Below, one piece after another: positions 44,561-52,528 of a stretch of DNA of 56,334 nt. Below the pieces are notes generated by a model. It saw only the letters and a list, made by a program, of their open reading frames with translations. It made no database searches and was not told the DNA's origin. Every line of letters starts with the position of its first letter. Within the stretch, counting starts at the first letter, position 1. Both the position numbers and the translations under genes were made by a program. This DNA comes from Nannocystaceae bacterium (lineage in GTDB: Bacteria > Myxococcota_A > Polyangia > Nannocystales > Nannocystaceae), in NCBI GenBank assembly GCA_019694555.1, contig JAIBBS010000036.1:1-56334 (forward strand). The letters run 5' to 3'.

Positions 44561-45715
44561 GTGGGCGCTGCCGTCGACGTGGTGGTGGTGGGGGCCGGGC
44601 CCGCGGGTTGTGCCGCGGGCATCACGGCCGCGCGCGCCGGTGCCCGCGTGCTGGTGCTCGACCGCGCACGGTTCCCCCGGCCCAAGACCTGCGGCGACGC
44701 GATCTCGAACCGCGCCGCCGAGCTGGTCGCGGTGCTGTGCGGCGTCGACTCGGTCGACGAGGCGCTCGCGGGCGTACCGATGACGCGTGTCGATCGCGGC
44801 GTCGCGATCCTCCCCGACGCCGGCGCGATCGAGCGCGGCTTCGGCGCGCGCCCGGGCTACATCGTGCCGCGGCTGGGACTCGACGATCGCCTGCGTCTCG
44901 CGCTCGAGCACGCCGGCGCGAGCCTGCGACAGGGCACGAAGGTCACGGGACTCGTGCGCGAGCGCGAGCGCGTGGTCGGGGTGACGATCGAAGGCGGCGA
45001 GGTCGTGCGTGGCGACGTCGTGATCGCGGCCGACGGTCCCGGCTCGATCGCGCAGTCGGCCTTGGGCGAGCCCTATCGCCGTGGTCGCCACCTCGCGGTC
45101 GCGCTGACCGCCTACGTCGAGGGCCTGCGACCCGGGCCGTGGTCCGACGCCGCCGAGCACTACTTCGAGCCCGGGCTGCGCGCGGGCTACGGCTGGATCT
45201 TCCCGCCGGTCGACGGCCTCGCGAACGTCGGCGTGTACCAGCGCGCGGATCGATTCCACGCCCACGGTCGCACGCTCAAGCAGCTGTTCGAGGAGTTCCG
45301 CACCGCGCACCGCGACCGCTTCGCCGACGCGCGGCTGTGCGGACGCACGCGCACGTGGGCGCTGCCGCTGGCGGTGCCCCCGGCCCCGCGCACGGTCGCG
45401 GGCCTGTTGGTCGCCGGCGACGCGGGCGCGTGCGTCGACCCGCTCGCGGGCGAGGGCATCTGGCAGGCGCTGCACACCGGCGTGCTCGCTGGTGGCGTCG
45501 CCGGTCGCGGCCAGGCCCACGATCGCGCCGCGATCGCAGCGCTCGGTCGCAGGCGGCTGCGCGACATCGGCGTGCCCAGTCTGTTGCGCCTGGGCATCCA
45601 GGACGCGATGGACGGGCTCATCGCCAGCGGTCTGCACCGACGCGCGCTGGTGCGGGCGCTGCTGCGACGTGGCTACGCCAGCGAGGCGCTCGAGGCGAGC
45701 AAGCGCCTGGGCTGA
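44561..45715 (+). CDS. FAD-dependent oxidoreductase, geranylgeranyl-reductase family
   Basis: A 384-residue flavoprotein. Dinucleotide motif VVVGAGPAGCAAGITAARAG (about 8-27), then R-F-P-R-P-K-T-C-G-D-A-I typical of the geranylgeranyl reductase group, G-D-V-V-I-A-A-D-G-P-G-S in the middle and the second FAD motif LLVAGDAGACVDPLAGEGIW. Members reduce double bonds of isoprenoid chains (quinones, chlorophyll, archaeal lipids) or hydroxylate aromatic compounds. GTG 44561 lies 7 bp after the ASST gene stop, so the two form an operon. A UbiA prenyltransferase gene lies 4 kb further on. Confidence 0.85.
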   Translation: MGAAVDVVVVGAGPAGCAAGITAARAGARVLVLDRARFPRPKTCGDAISNRAAELVAVLCGVDSVDEALAGVPMTRVDRGVAILPDAGAIERGFGARPGYIVPRLGLDDRLRLALEHAGASLRQGTKVTGLVRERERVVGVTIEGGEVVRGDVVIAADGPGSIAQSALGEPYRRGRHLAVALTAYVEGLRPGPWSDAAEHYFEPGLRAGYGWIFPPVDGLANVGVYQRADRFHAHGRTLKQLFEEFRTAHRDRFADARLCGRTRTWALPLAVPPAPRTVAGLLVAGDAGACVDPLAGEGIWQALHTGVLAGGVAGRGQAHDRAAIAALGRRRLRDIGVPSLLRLGIQDAMDGLIASGLHRRALVRALLRRGYASEALEASKRLG

Positions 45716-45765
45716 GCGTCGCTGCGCACACGCGGAGTCGTCTCCCGCTCGAGCGACGCCGGCGA

Positions 45766-46998
45766 TCAGCCGCAGCGGGGCAGTCGCACGCGCATGATCG
45801 TGCCGCGACCGGGACCGCTGTCGACCTCGAGCGAGCCGCCCACGCGTTGGACCAGCTCGAGCACCAGCGGCAGACCCATGCCGGTGCCGGTGGGCTTGGT
45901 CGTGAAGTAGGGCTCGAACAGGTGCTGCTTGGTCTCGTCGCTCATGCCGGTGCCGTCGTCGCGGATCTCGAGCACGAGTTGTTCGCCACCCTGGGCGCGC
46001 ACCGTCACGGTGCCGCGCTCGAGGATCGCGTCGCGGGCGTTGATGCACAGGTTGAGCACCAGCTGTTCGAACTCCAGCGGCCGCAGCGCGACGGTGGTCT
46101 CCTGGCCTGCGGTCGCGAGGTCGAGCAGCGCCCGCGGTCGAAGCAGCATGCGCAGCACCGGCTCGGTGGTGCGCAGGGCCGCGAGCGCCGGGGTCGCGGT
46201 CGCGGTCGCGTCCTCGCTGCGCGGGGCCGCGAAGTGCATCAGCTGCGCGGCCAGCTTGCGCCCGACCTCGAGCACCTCGCGCATCTCCGTGTGCAGCTGC
46301 GCCGGCGAGTCACCGGCCAGGGGCGCCTCGATGGCCTCGCACAGCCCCAGCGCCGAGGTCAGCACGTTGTTGAAGTCGTGGGCCACACCCAGCGCGAGGC
46401 GGCGGACCTCGAGCAGGCGATCCATCTCGCGCGCACGCGCGGTGGTCTCGCGCAGCTCGGCCTCGACGCGCGCGCGCTCGGCCTGTTCGAACACCAGCGC
46501 GACCACCTCCGCCACCGCCGACGCGAACGCGATCTCGCCGGGGGTCCACTGCCGCGGGCTGCCGATGTGCTCGTGGCACAGCACGCCGAACAGTCGACCG
46601 CTGCGGAACACCGGCGCGTCGAGCATCGACGTGATGCCGTTGGGCTCGAGGTAGCTCGCGGTCAGCTCGCGCGTCAACGGGTGGTCGCGGGCGTCGTCGG
46701 CCGCGATCACGCGACGGCTCTCGAGCGCCGCGAAGTAGGTCGGGAACGTCGCCGCGAGCAGCACGCCGGTGTGCTGGTGGCGTTGGGCCGAGCGCGCGTA
46801 GCTGGTCATGCACTGCAGCACGCCGTCGTCCCCGAACAGCCAGATGCCGACGCGCTCGACCGCGAGCGCCTCGGCGCAGATCCGCGTGGCCCGGTCCGCG
46901 ACCGCCTCGAGATCCTCGGCGGTGTCGAGCCGCACGCGCGCCAGCGCCAGCCGGGCGGTCTCGAACGGCAAACGCCGCGATGCGTGCAGCGAGGTCAC
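45766..46998 (-). CDS. GAF-domain sensor histidine kinase
   Basis: About 410 residues from GTG 46998 (a TTG at 47070 is possible, giving 434). No membrane helix. The GAF domain contains VERVGIWLFGDDGVLQCMTS and FGVLCHEHIGSPRQWTPGEI, a form common in cytoplasmic kinases. The phosphoacceptor is the His of VAHDFNNVLTS. The ATPase domain shows the N-box NLCINARDAIL, G1 EIRDDGTGM, F-box FEPYFTTK and G2 GTGMGL. It should autophosphorylate on His and pass phosphate to a receiver, most simply the response regulator encoded 124 bp upstream on the same strand. Confidence 0.9.
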   Translation of the reverse strand: MTSLHASRRLPFETARLALARVRLDTAEDLEAVADRATRICAEALAVERVGIWLFGDDGVLQCMTSYARSAQRHQHTGVLLAATFPTYFAALESRRVIAADDARDHPLTRELTASYLEPNGITSMLDAPVFRSGRLFGVLCHEHIGSPRQWTPGEIAFASAVAEVVALVFEQAERARVEAELRETTARAREMDRLLEVRRLALGVAHDFNNVLTSALGLCEAIEAPLAGDSPAQLHTEMREVLEVGRKLAAQLMHFAAPRSEDATATATPALAALRTTEPVLRMLLRPRALLDLATAGQETTVALRPLEFEQLVLNLCINARDAILERGTVTVRAQGGEQLVLEIRDDGTGMSDETKQHLFEPYFTTKPTGTGMGLPLVLELVQRVGGSLEVDSGPGRGTIMRVRLPRCG

Positions 46999-47122
46999 CG
47001 ACTCGGCAGAATACCGCGATCGCGATCCGCGAGGGATCCGCAGCGGCAGTGGCCGATCGATCAGGATCAATGGAGGAGATCAGCGGACGGCAGCGCGTGG
47101 GATCAGGCCGGGTCCGCCGACC

Positions 47123-47566
47123 TCAACAAGGCGCAGCGGGGGCGGGCTCGTTGAGCTGCAGCCAGTAGCGGCCCAGGACCTTGGCGGCTTCGAGGAACTT
47201 CTCGAGGTCCGAGGGTTTCACCACGTAGCTGTTCGCGCCGACGTCGTAGCTGGTCAGGACGTCCTTCTGCTCGGTCGAGGACGTCAGCACCACGACCGGC
47301 AGACGCTTGGTCAGGGGGTCGGCACGGATCTGCCGCAACACCTCGAAACCGTCGACCTTGGGCAATGAGATGTCGAGCAGCACCAGGCTCGGTTGCTCAC
47401 CGAGGTTGCGATCGCGGTAGTCGCCGAGCGCGAAGAGGTAGTCGAGCGCTTCGGCGCCGTCGTGTGCGACGATCACGTCGTTGGGCAGGCGCGCGCTCGA
47501 GAGCACGCGTCGCACGAGGGCCTCATCGTCGCCGTTGTCCTCGATCAGCAGGATGGGTCTCGTCAT
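47123..47566 (-). CDS. Single-domain response regulator (Rcp1-like receiver)
   Basis: 147 residues, receiver domain only. The acidic pair is in LLIEDNGDDEALVRR, phosphoacceptor Asp65 in LVLLDISLPKVDG, Thr95 in VVVLTSST and Lys117 in YVVKPSD. The long insertion after the second helix (DYLFALGDYRDRNLGEQPSL) is typical of Rcp1/phytochrome-type regulators. With no output domain it acts by protein contacts. It precedes the histidine kinase on the same strand. TAGGCT lies 11 nt upstream of the ATG. Confidence 0.92.
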   Translation of the reverse strand: MTRPILLIEDNGDDEALVRRVLSSARLPNDVIVAHDGAEALDYLFALGDYRDRNLGEQPSLVLLDISLPKVDGFEVLRQIRADPLTKRLPVVVLTSSTEQKDVLTSYDVGANSYVVKPSDLEKFLEAAKVLGRYWLQLNEPAPAAPC

Positions 47567-47577
47567 TTCAGTCTCCG

Positions 47578-47583
47578 AGCCTA
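47578..47583 (-). promoter_or_regulatory. -10-like TAGGCT before the response regulator
   Basis: The minus strand reads GG-TAGGCT, then 11 nt (CGGAGACTGAA, containing a weak GGAG), then ATG 47566. Confidence 0.4.
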
Positions 47584-47707
47584 CCGCTTTCGTGGCGCAT
47601 TGCGAGGACCACGCACGCGGCCGCCCCGCCCGCGCGCGTGTGCGGCGCGACCGATCGTGCACAGTCCCGCGGCGGACCCCCGTGCCGCCGCCGCCGCCCC
47701 AGCAATC

Positions 47708-47737
47708 GGTGAGGGGCGGTGAGGGGCGGTGAGGGGC
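47708..47737 (+). repeat. Three perfect 10-bp tandem repeats (GGTGAGGGGC)
   Basis: Three head-to-tail copies lie in the 251-bp divergent gap between the response regulator and the polytopic glycosyltransferase-like gene. The 10-bp period places each copy on the same DNA face, as for cooperative protein binding. Nothing else recognisable is in the gap apart from the -10-like hexamers at 47578 and 47795 (TGA-TACCGT, 17 nt before GTG 47818). Confidence 0.6.
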
Positions 47738-47817
47738 AAGCCGCGCACGATCGCCGCGCATCGACGCGCGAAGCGTGCGCGGCGCGGCCCGTGATACCGT
47801 GAGCGCGCATCCCGTCC

Positions 47818-49749
47818 GTGTCCGCGCCCGCGATCGCATCGGCCGAGCCCACTGTCCGGTCCGCGCGATCTCGCACGGGCATCGCGGTCCACGCGCTCGC
47901 GCTGCTCGCCTTGCTCGGGGCGCAGGTCTTGCTGCTGCGGTACTTCGGCGGCGCGGAGCTGCTGCAGCCCCGGCCGGTCGCGGGCCTCGACTTCGACACC
48001 CACATCCACCAGGCCTGGCGCATGGTCGAGGGCCTCGCACGCTTCGGCCACCACTGGGTCTGGGATCCGAGGCTGGTCGCGGGCTACCCGACCGGCACGA
48101 TCTTCGAGGCCGACAACATCGGGTGGGCGGTGTTCACGTGGCTGGGCACCGAGGCGGGGCTGTCGCAGGCGGCCGCGTTCAACCTGTTCGTGATCGTCGC
48201 GCACCTGGGCGTGGTGCCCGCGGTGTACCTCGCGGCGCGCTGGCTCGAGCTGGGCGCGCGCGCGTCGCTGGGCGCGGCCGCGCTGGCGGTGCTGCTGTGG
48301 AGCTTCGACTCGTGGCTGCACTGGTGCTGGTACGTCGGCATGATCGCGTACGCGACCGCGAGCTGGTTGTTCCTGCTGCCGCTGGCGCTGTTCATCCGCT
48401 GGTGGCGACGTCGTGGTGTCGTGACCGGCGTCGGCGTGGCGCTGCTGATGGCGCTGTGCCACCTCGTGCATCCGTACTCGTTCCTGCTGCTGGTCACGCC
48501 GATGACCGCGGTCTACCTCGCGGGCGCGCGCACGCTCGATCGCCGCGGTCACCTCGCGGTGTGGGGCATGGCCGCGTTCACGGTCGCGGCCAACCTGTGG
48601 TGGCTGCGGGTCGCGGCGCAGTGGTGGTCGTGGATCCTCGACTCGTCGCTGTTCGGCGATCGCAGCCTCGCCGCCATCGTCTACGACATCTTCGGACTGC
48701 TCGACGATCCCGCGGTCACCGGCATCCTCGCGTCGCGCACCGCATTTCGCCTGGCGATCGTGGGCCTGGGCGCGGCCGGCTGTGCGATGTGGTGGCGCCG
48801 CGGTGATCCCCGCGCGCTGCCCATCGGCGCCACGCTGGTGGTGTTGGCCCTGTTCGCGTACCTCGGCGGTGCCACGGCGCTGTCGCACGTGCAGCCGCAC
48901 CGCCACGTCGCACCGCTGGGCTTGCTCGCGACCATGCCCGCGGCGGCGTTGCTCGACACGGCCTGGCGCGAGCGATGGTTCGCCGGCGCGACACCGGTGG
49001 TGCGACGCACGCTGCTGGCCCTGACGGCGATCGCCATGCTGTGGCTGGCGCAGGACGTGCTGTACTTCACCGCGCGCTCGCTGCCGACGGTGCGACCGTT
49101 GCCGCACGGCGAGAAGGTGTTGTTCTCGGCGCTGGGCCACATCCCGCCGGTCGACTACAGCTACGCCAACTGGCACCGCGACGACCTCGCGAAGTGGGTC
49201 AGCGCGCACGACGACGGTCAGGGCCGGTGGTTGGTCGAGGGCTGGAGCTGGGGCGAGCAGCTGGCGTGGAAGACCGACGCGCAGATCATGGGCGGCTTCA
49301 TCTGGCGCAACCTCGAGCACAGCTGGGCCAACCTGCTGCGTCGTCGACCGCAGGGCATCGTGCCCGCGCCCGAGCTCGAGGCCTACGCCAAGACCTACGG
49401 CATCCGCTGGGTCGTGGTGTCGTCGCCGCGCGAGCTGTCGCCGTGGTGGGACAAGAACGAGGCGCTGCAGCGCGTCGCGGAGCTGCACCCGTTTCGCATC
49501 TTCAAGGTCCGCGCCGCGACCCACCTGCTCGATCCGCCGCAGGGCCAGCTCGCGGTGTCGACCAACCGCATCGAGATCCGCGGCACCGATCCACAGCGCG
49601 AGGTCCTGGTCCGCTACCACTGGTCGGACACGCTGGTGTGCGAGCCCGACTGCAGCATCGTCCGCAGCGCGCTGGCCGGCGATCCCGTGGGGTTCTTCCG
49701 CGTGCCGGCGCCGCACCCGGCCGACTTCGCGATCGTACACCGCTACTGA
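47818..49749 (+). CDS. Polytopic membrane protein, GT-C/PTPS-related type
   Basis: A 643-residue protein with about 12 membrane helices in the first 420 residues and a soluble C-terminal part. The first outer loop contains GLDFDTHIHQAWRMVEGL and WDPRLVAGYPTGTIFEADN, matching the Asp-containing loop of GT-C-like proteins related to the 6-pyruvoyl-tetrahydropterin-synthase-related membrane family. In GT-C enzymes this loop holds the catalytic Asp, and the donor is a polyprenyl-phosphate sugar. It is first in a three-gene run with UbiA and a second GT-C-like protein. GTG 47818 is the only reasonable start. Confidence 0.75.
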   Translation: MSAPAIASAEPTVRSARSRTGIAVHALALLALLGAQVLLLRYFGGAELLQPRPVAGLDFDTHIHQAWRMVEGLARFGHHWVWDPRLVAGYPTGTIFEADNIGWAVFTWLGTEAGLSQAAAFNLFVIVAHLGVVPAVYLAARWLELGARASLGAAALAVLLWSFDSWLHWCWYVGMIAYATASWLFLLPLALFIRWWRRRGVVTGVGVALLMALCHLVHPYSFLLLVTPMTAVYLAGARTLDRRGHLAVWGMAAFTVAANLWWLRVAAQWWSWILDSSLFGDRSLAAIVYDIFGLLDDPAVTGILASRTAFRLAIVGLGAAGCAMWWRRGDPRALPIGATLVVLALFAYLGGATALSHVQPHRHVAPLGLLATMPAAALLDTAWRERWFAGATPVVRRTLLALTAIAMLWLAQDVLYFTARSLPTVRPLPHGEKVLFSALGHIPPVDYSYANWHRDDLAKWVSAHDDGQGRWLVEGWSWGEQLAWKTDAQIMGGFIWRNLEHSWANLLRRRPQGIVPAPELEAYAKTYGIRWVVVSSPRELSPWWDKNEALQRVAELHPFRIFKVRAATHLLDPPQGQLAVSTNRIEIRGTDPQREVLVRYHWSDTLVCEPDCSIVRSALAGDPVGFFRVPAPHPADFAIVHRY

Positions 49750-49791
49750 CAGCCCGCCCGCGGACGTGGGACCATCCCGCCCGGTCCCCGC

Positions 49792-50601
49792 TTGCGCGCA
49801 GAGCTCCAGATCCTCCTCGATGTCGCGAGCTATCGCCTGCGGCGCCTGGAGATGGCCAACCTCGCCGGTGCGCTGGCGCTGGCGCTGGTGCTGCAGCTGC
49901 CGCTGCTCGAGCTCGGCGTTCGACTCGCGTTCGGGCTGACGCTCAACCTGCTGGTCTATCTCAACAACGACTTCTGTGACGGCGAGGTCGATCTGGGCGC
50001 GAGCGGACGCGAGCGCAGCAAGACCGAGTTCCTGCTCGCGCACCGCGGCGCGGCCGTGCGCGTGCAGTTGCTGCTGGTCGCGGTGCTCGCGATCTGGGCC
50101 CTGATCCACGGCGGTGGGTTGTGGCTGCCGCTGGTGGTCGGCGGGGGCGTGTGCTGGGCCTACTCCGCGGTGCTCAAGCGGCGGCCGTTCGTCGACGTCG
50201 CGGCGATGATGGCCTGGGGCGTGGCGATGCCGCTGGTGGGTGTACCGGGCGATCGCATCGCCACGGTGCTGCCGCTGCTGGTGCTGCTGGGGCTGTTCTC
50301 CGGCGTGTTCGAGTGCGTGCAGGTGCTGCGCGACGTGCAGACCGATCGCAGCCGCGAGATCCGGACCACCGCCGTGGTGCTGGGCGCGCCCGCGACCGCT
50401 GGCCTCGCGCGCGTGCTCGCGGCCGCCGCCGCCGTGTTCGCGCTGACGGCATTCGGACCGCTGGTGGCGGCGCCGGCGATCGCGGCCGTGTTCACGCCGA
50501 TGCGCGACCGACCGATCCCCGCGGTGTGGAACCGGCTGCGGCTGCTGTCGGGCATCACGTTCGTGTGCGCGTGCTACGTGGTATGGCGAGCGGTGACGTG
50601 A
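49792..50601 (+). CDS. UbiA-family prenyltransferase
   Basis: A 269-residue polytopic enzyme with about eight helices. The first Asp motif NDFCDGEVD (59-67) is the canonical N-D-x-x-D-x-x-x-D, and the second, DVQTD (181-185), is the D-x-x-x-D motif; both bind diphosphate through Mg2+. UbiA enzymes transfer prenyl groups to aromatic or other acceptors, or in the DPPR-synthase branch join polyprenyl phosphate to phosphoribose diphosphate. The flanking GT-C-like genes favour the latter branch, but this is an inference. It starts with TTG 49792; GTGA overlaps the next gene. Confidence 0.87.
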   Translation: MRAELQILLDVASYRLRRLEMANLAGALALALVLQLPLLELGVRLAFGLTLNLLVYLNNDFCDGEVDLGASGRERSKTEFLLAHRGAAVRVQLLLVAVLAIWALIHGGGLWLPLVVGGGVCWAYSAVLKRRPFVDVAAMMAWGVAMPLVGVPGDRIATVLPLLVLLGLFSGVFECVQVLRDVQTDRSREIRTTAVVLGAPATAGLARVLAAAAAVFALTAFGPLVAAPAIAAVFTPMRDRPIPAVWNRLRLLSGITFVCACYVVWRAVT

Positions 50602-52499
50602 GCGCTCGTCGCAGCACGCGCGTGCGGCCGGGTCTGATGGCCCGCTGGCGTCGCATCGACGCGGTCATCGTCGCGCTGGTCGTGATCGGTGCGGTGATCC
50701 TGTACGCGCCGGCGCTGCGCTTCGGCCCGCTGGCCGACGACCTGTTCCAGCTGGGCTACATCGACGGGCTGTTCGGGCCCAAGTCGCCCTGGTCGCTGTA
50801 CTTCTTCGCGCTCGACGATCCCGCGTCCACGGCGATGCACACGGCCAAGGGATCGCTGCCGTGGTGGACCGTGCCGCACTTCCGCTTCGCGCACCTGCGG
50901 CCGCTGTCGAGCGTGCTGGTGTGGTTCGACGGTCGCGTGCTGCCGCGCGACTCGATCTGGCCGCACGTGCACTCGTTCGCGTGGATGGGCCTGCTGTTGT
51001 TCGCGGCGCACCGCCTGCTGCGCGGCTGGGTCGGCCTGCGCATCGCCGCGGTCGCGCTGGTCGCCTACGCCGTCGACGAGCCCTTGGCATGGACCGCGAG
51101 CTGGCTGGCCAACCGCTGCGCGATGATCTCGGCGGTGTTCGGCTTCGCGGCGCTGTGGGTCCACACCCGCTGGCGCAGCGCCGACGCGCCGCTGCGCAGC
51201 GCACGAGGGCGCATCGCGATCGAGCTGGCGCTGTGGGGCCTGGCGTTCGCGGCCGGCGAGTACGCGATCAGCGTGCTGGCGCTGCTGGGCAGCTGGGAGC
51301 TGTTCTGCGGCCGCGGTCGCTGGCGCGAGCGCATGCTCGCGATGGCACCGGCCGCGGCCGCGGCGGCGGTGTTCGCCATCGCCTACGTCGTGATCGGCTG
51401 CGGCGTCTACGGTGCGACGACCTACGTCGATCCGCTCAGCGATCCCGGCACGTTCTTCGCCGAGCTGGCCAACCGACTGCTGCGCATGGCCTCCGAGGTG
51501 CTCATCGGTCTGCCCGGCGAGACCGAGCGGCTGTGGATGCGCTACGGCTGGACCGGGATCCCGCCGGCGGTGTTCCGCGGCATCGAGTTCGATCCGCCGG
51601 CACGCTCGTGGCGACACGCGTGGCTCGCAGGCATCGTCACCGCGGCCGCGATCGCGTGGCTGTGGCGGGCCTGCCGCGACCACCTCACGCCGCGCGAGCG
51701 TCGGGGCGTGGCCGTGATCGTCTGGGGCAGCCTGCTGGGGCTGTTGCCGCTGGCCGCGATCCCACCGGCGACGCGCGCGATCGGGATCCCGGCGCTGGGC
51801 GGTGCGACGTTCTTCGCCGCGATGATGGTCGCGCTGGTGCGCATGTGGCTGCGCCGCGTCGGCCGCTTCGCGGGGCTGCTGCGTCGCATCGGCGCGTCGT
51901 TGCTGATGCTGCCGATGCTGTGGGAGCACGTCGTCGGCGACGCGCTGTTCGTGCGCATGCAGCTGGCGGCGCTGGCGGACGTGCGCGAGGCCCATCGCGA
52001 GTTCTTCGACAGCCCGCCGGTGCACGCGATGGATCTGTCGGGTCGCCACGTGCTCGTGCTGATCACGCCCGACCTCGTGACCGGCATCTACGGCCTCGAG
52101 ACCATGGACGTGCTGGGCCGACCGGTGCCGCAGTCGTGGCACGCGCTGGCGATGGACATCCGCCGTCACCTCGTGCGCACGCTCGACGATCACACCATCG
52201 AGCTGTCGGCCATCGGCCCGTTCATCCACGTCGACTTCCAAGAGGCGCTGTTCCGCAACCCCCGCGACGCGCTCGAGGAGGGTGAGGTCGTCGATGTGGG
52301 CGTGTTCAAGGCCAAGATCCTGCGCGCGCCGGAAAACGAAGGCCCGCAATCGGTGTTGTTCCGCTTCCATGAACGGCTCGACAGCGACAAGCTGGTGTTC
52401 CTCGAGGCGACCAAGCAGGGGCTGCAACCGTTCACGCTGCCGCCGGTGGGCCAAGCGCGCGTGATCCAGCCGCCGCAGATTCCCCGCGGCCCGCGTTGA
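50598..52499 (+). CDS. Polytopic glycosyltransferase-like membrane protein (GT-C type)
   Basis: About 633 residues with about 10 membrane helices and a C-terminal soluble domain of about 150 residues. The first outer loop carries FGPLADDLFQLGYIDGLFG, an Asp-Asp motif in the place where GT-C transferases keep the catalytic acid. Strands of the C-terminal part (GRHVLVLITPDLVTGIYGLE) look globular. GTG 50598 gives a GTGA overlap with the UbiA stop; ATG 50583 is an alternative. The gene order GT-C, UbiA, GT-C suggests assembly of a prenyl-linked sugar donor and its use outside the membrane. Confidence 0.72.
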   Translation: MSARRSTRVRPGLMARWRRIDAVIVALVVIGAVILYAPALRFGPLADDLFQLGYIDGLFGPKSPWSLYFFALDDPASTAMHTAKGSLPWWTVPHFRFAHLRPLSSVLVWFDGRVLPRDSIWPHVHSFAWMGLLLFAAHRLLRGWVGLRIAAVALVAYAVDEPLAWTASWLANRCAMISAVFGFAALWVHTRWRSADAPLRSARGRIAIELALWGLAFAAGEYAISVLALLGSWELFCGRGRWRERMLAMAPAAAAAAVFAIAYVVIGCGVYGATTYVDPLSDPGTFFAELANRLLRMASEVLIGLPGETERLWMRYGWTGIPPAVFRGIEFDPPARSWRHAWLAGIVTAAAIAWLWRACRDHLTPRERRGVAVIVWGSLLGLLPLAAIPPATRAIGIPALGGATFFAAMMVALVRMWLRRVGRFAGLLRRIGASLLMLPMLWEHVVGDALFVRMQLAALADVREAHREFFDSPPVHAMDLSGRHVLVLITPDLVTGIYGLETMDVLGRPVPQSWHALAMDIRRHLVRTLDDHTIELSAIGPFIHVDFQEALFRNPRDALEEGEVVDVGVFKAKILRAPENEGPQSVLFRFHERLDSDKLVFLEATKQGLQPFTLPPVGQARVIQPPQIPRGPR

Positions 52500-52516
52500 C
52501 GCCGGCCCGCCCGTGG

Positions 52517-52522
52517 TACCGT
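52517..52522 (+). promoter_or_regulatory. Extended -10-like TACCGT, 6 nt before the beta-helix lipoprotein
   Basis: GTGG-TACCGT, then 6 nt, then ATG 52529. A TTGACG at 52496-52501, overlapping the stop of the previous gene, lies 15 nt upstream and could be the -35. It matches the element before 21312 over 11 bp. Confidence 0.55.
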
Positions 52523-52528
52523 GCTGTC

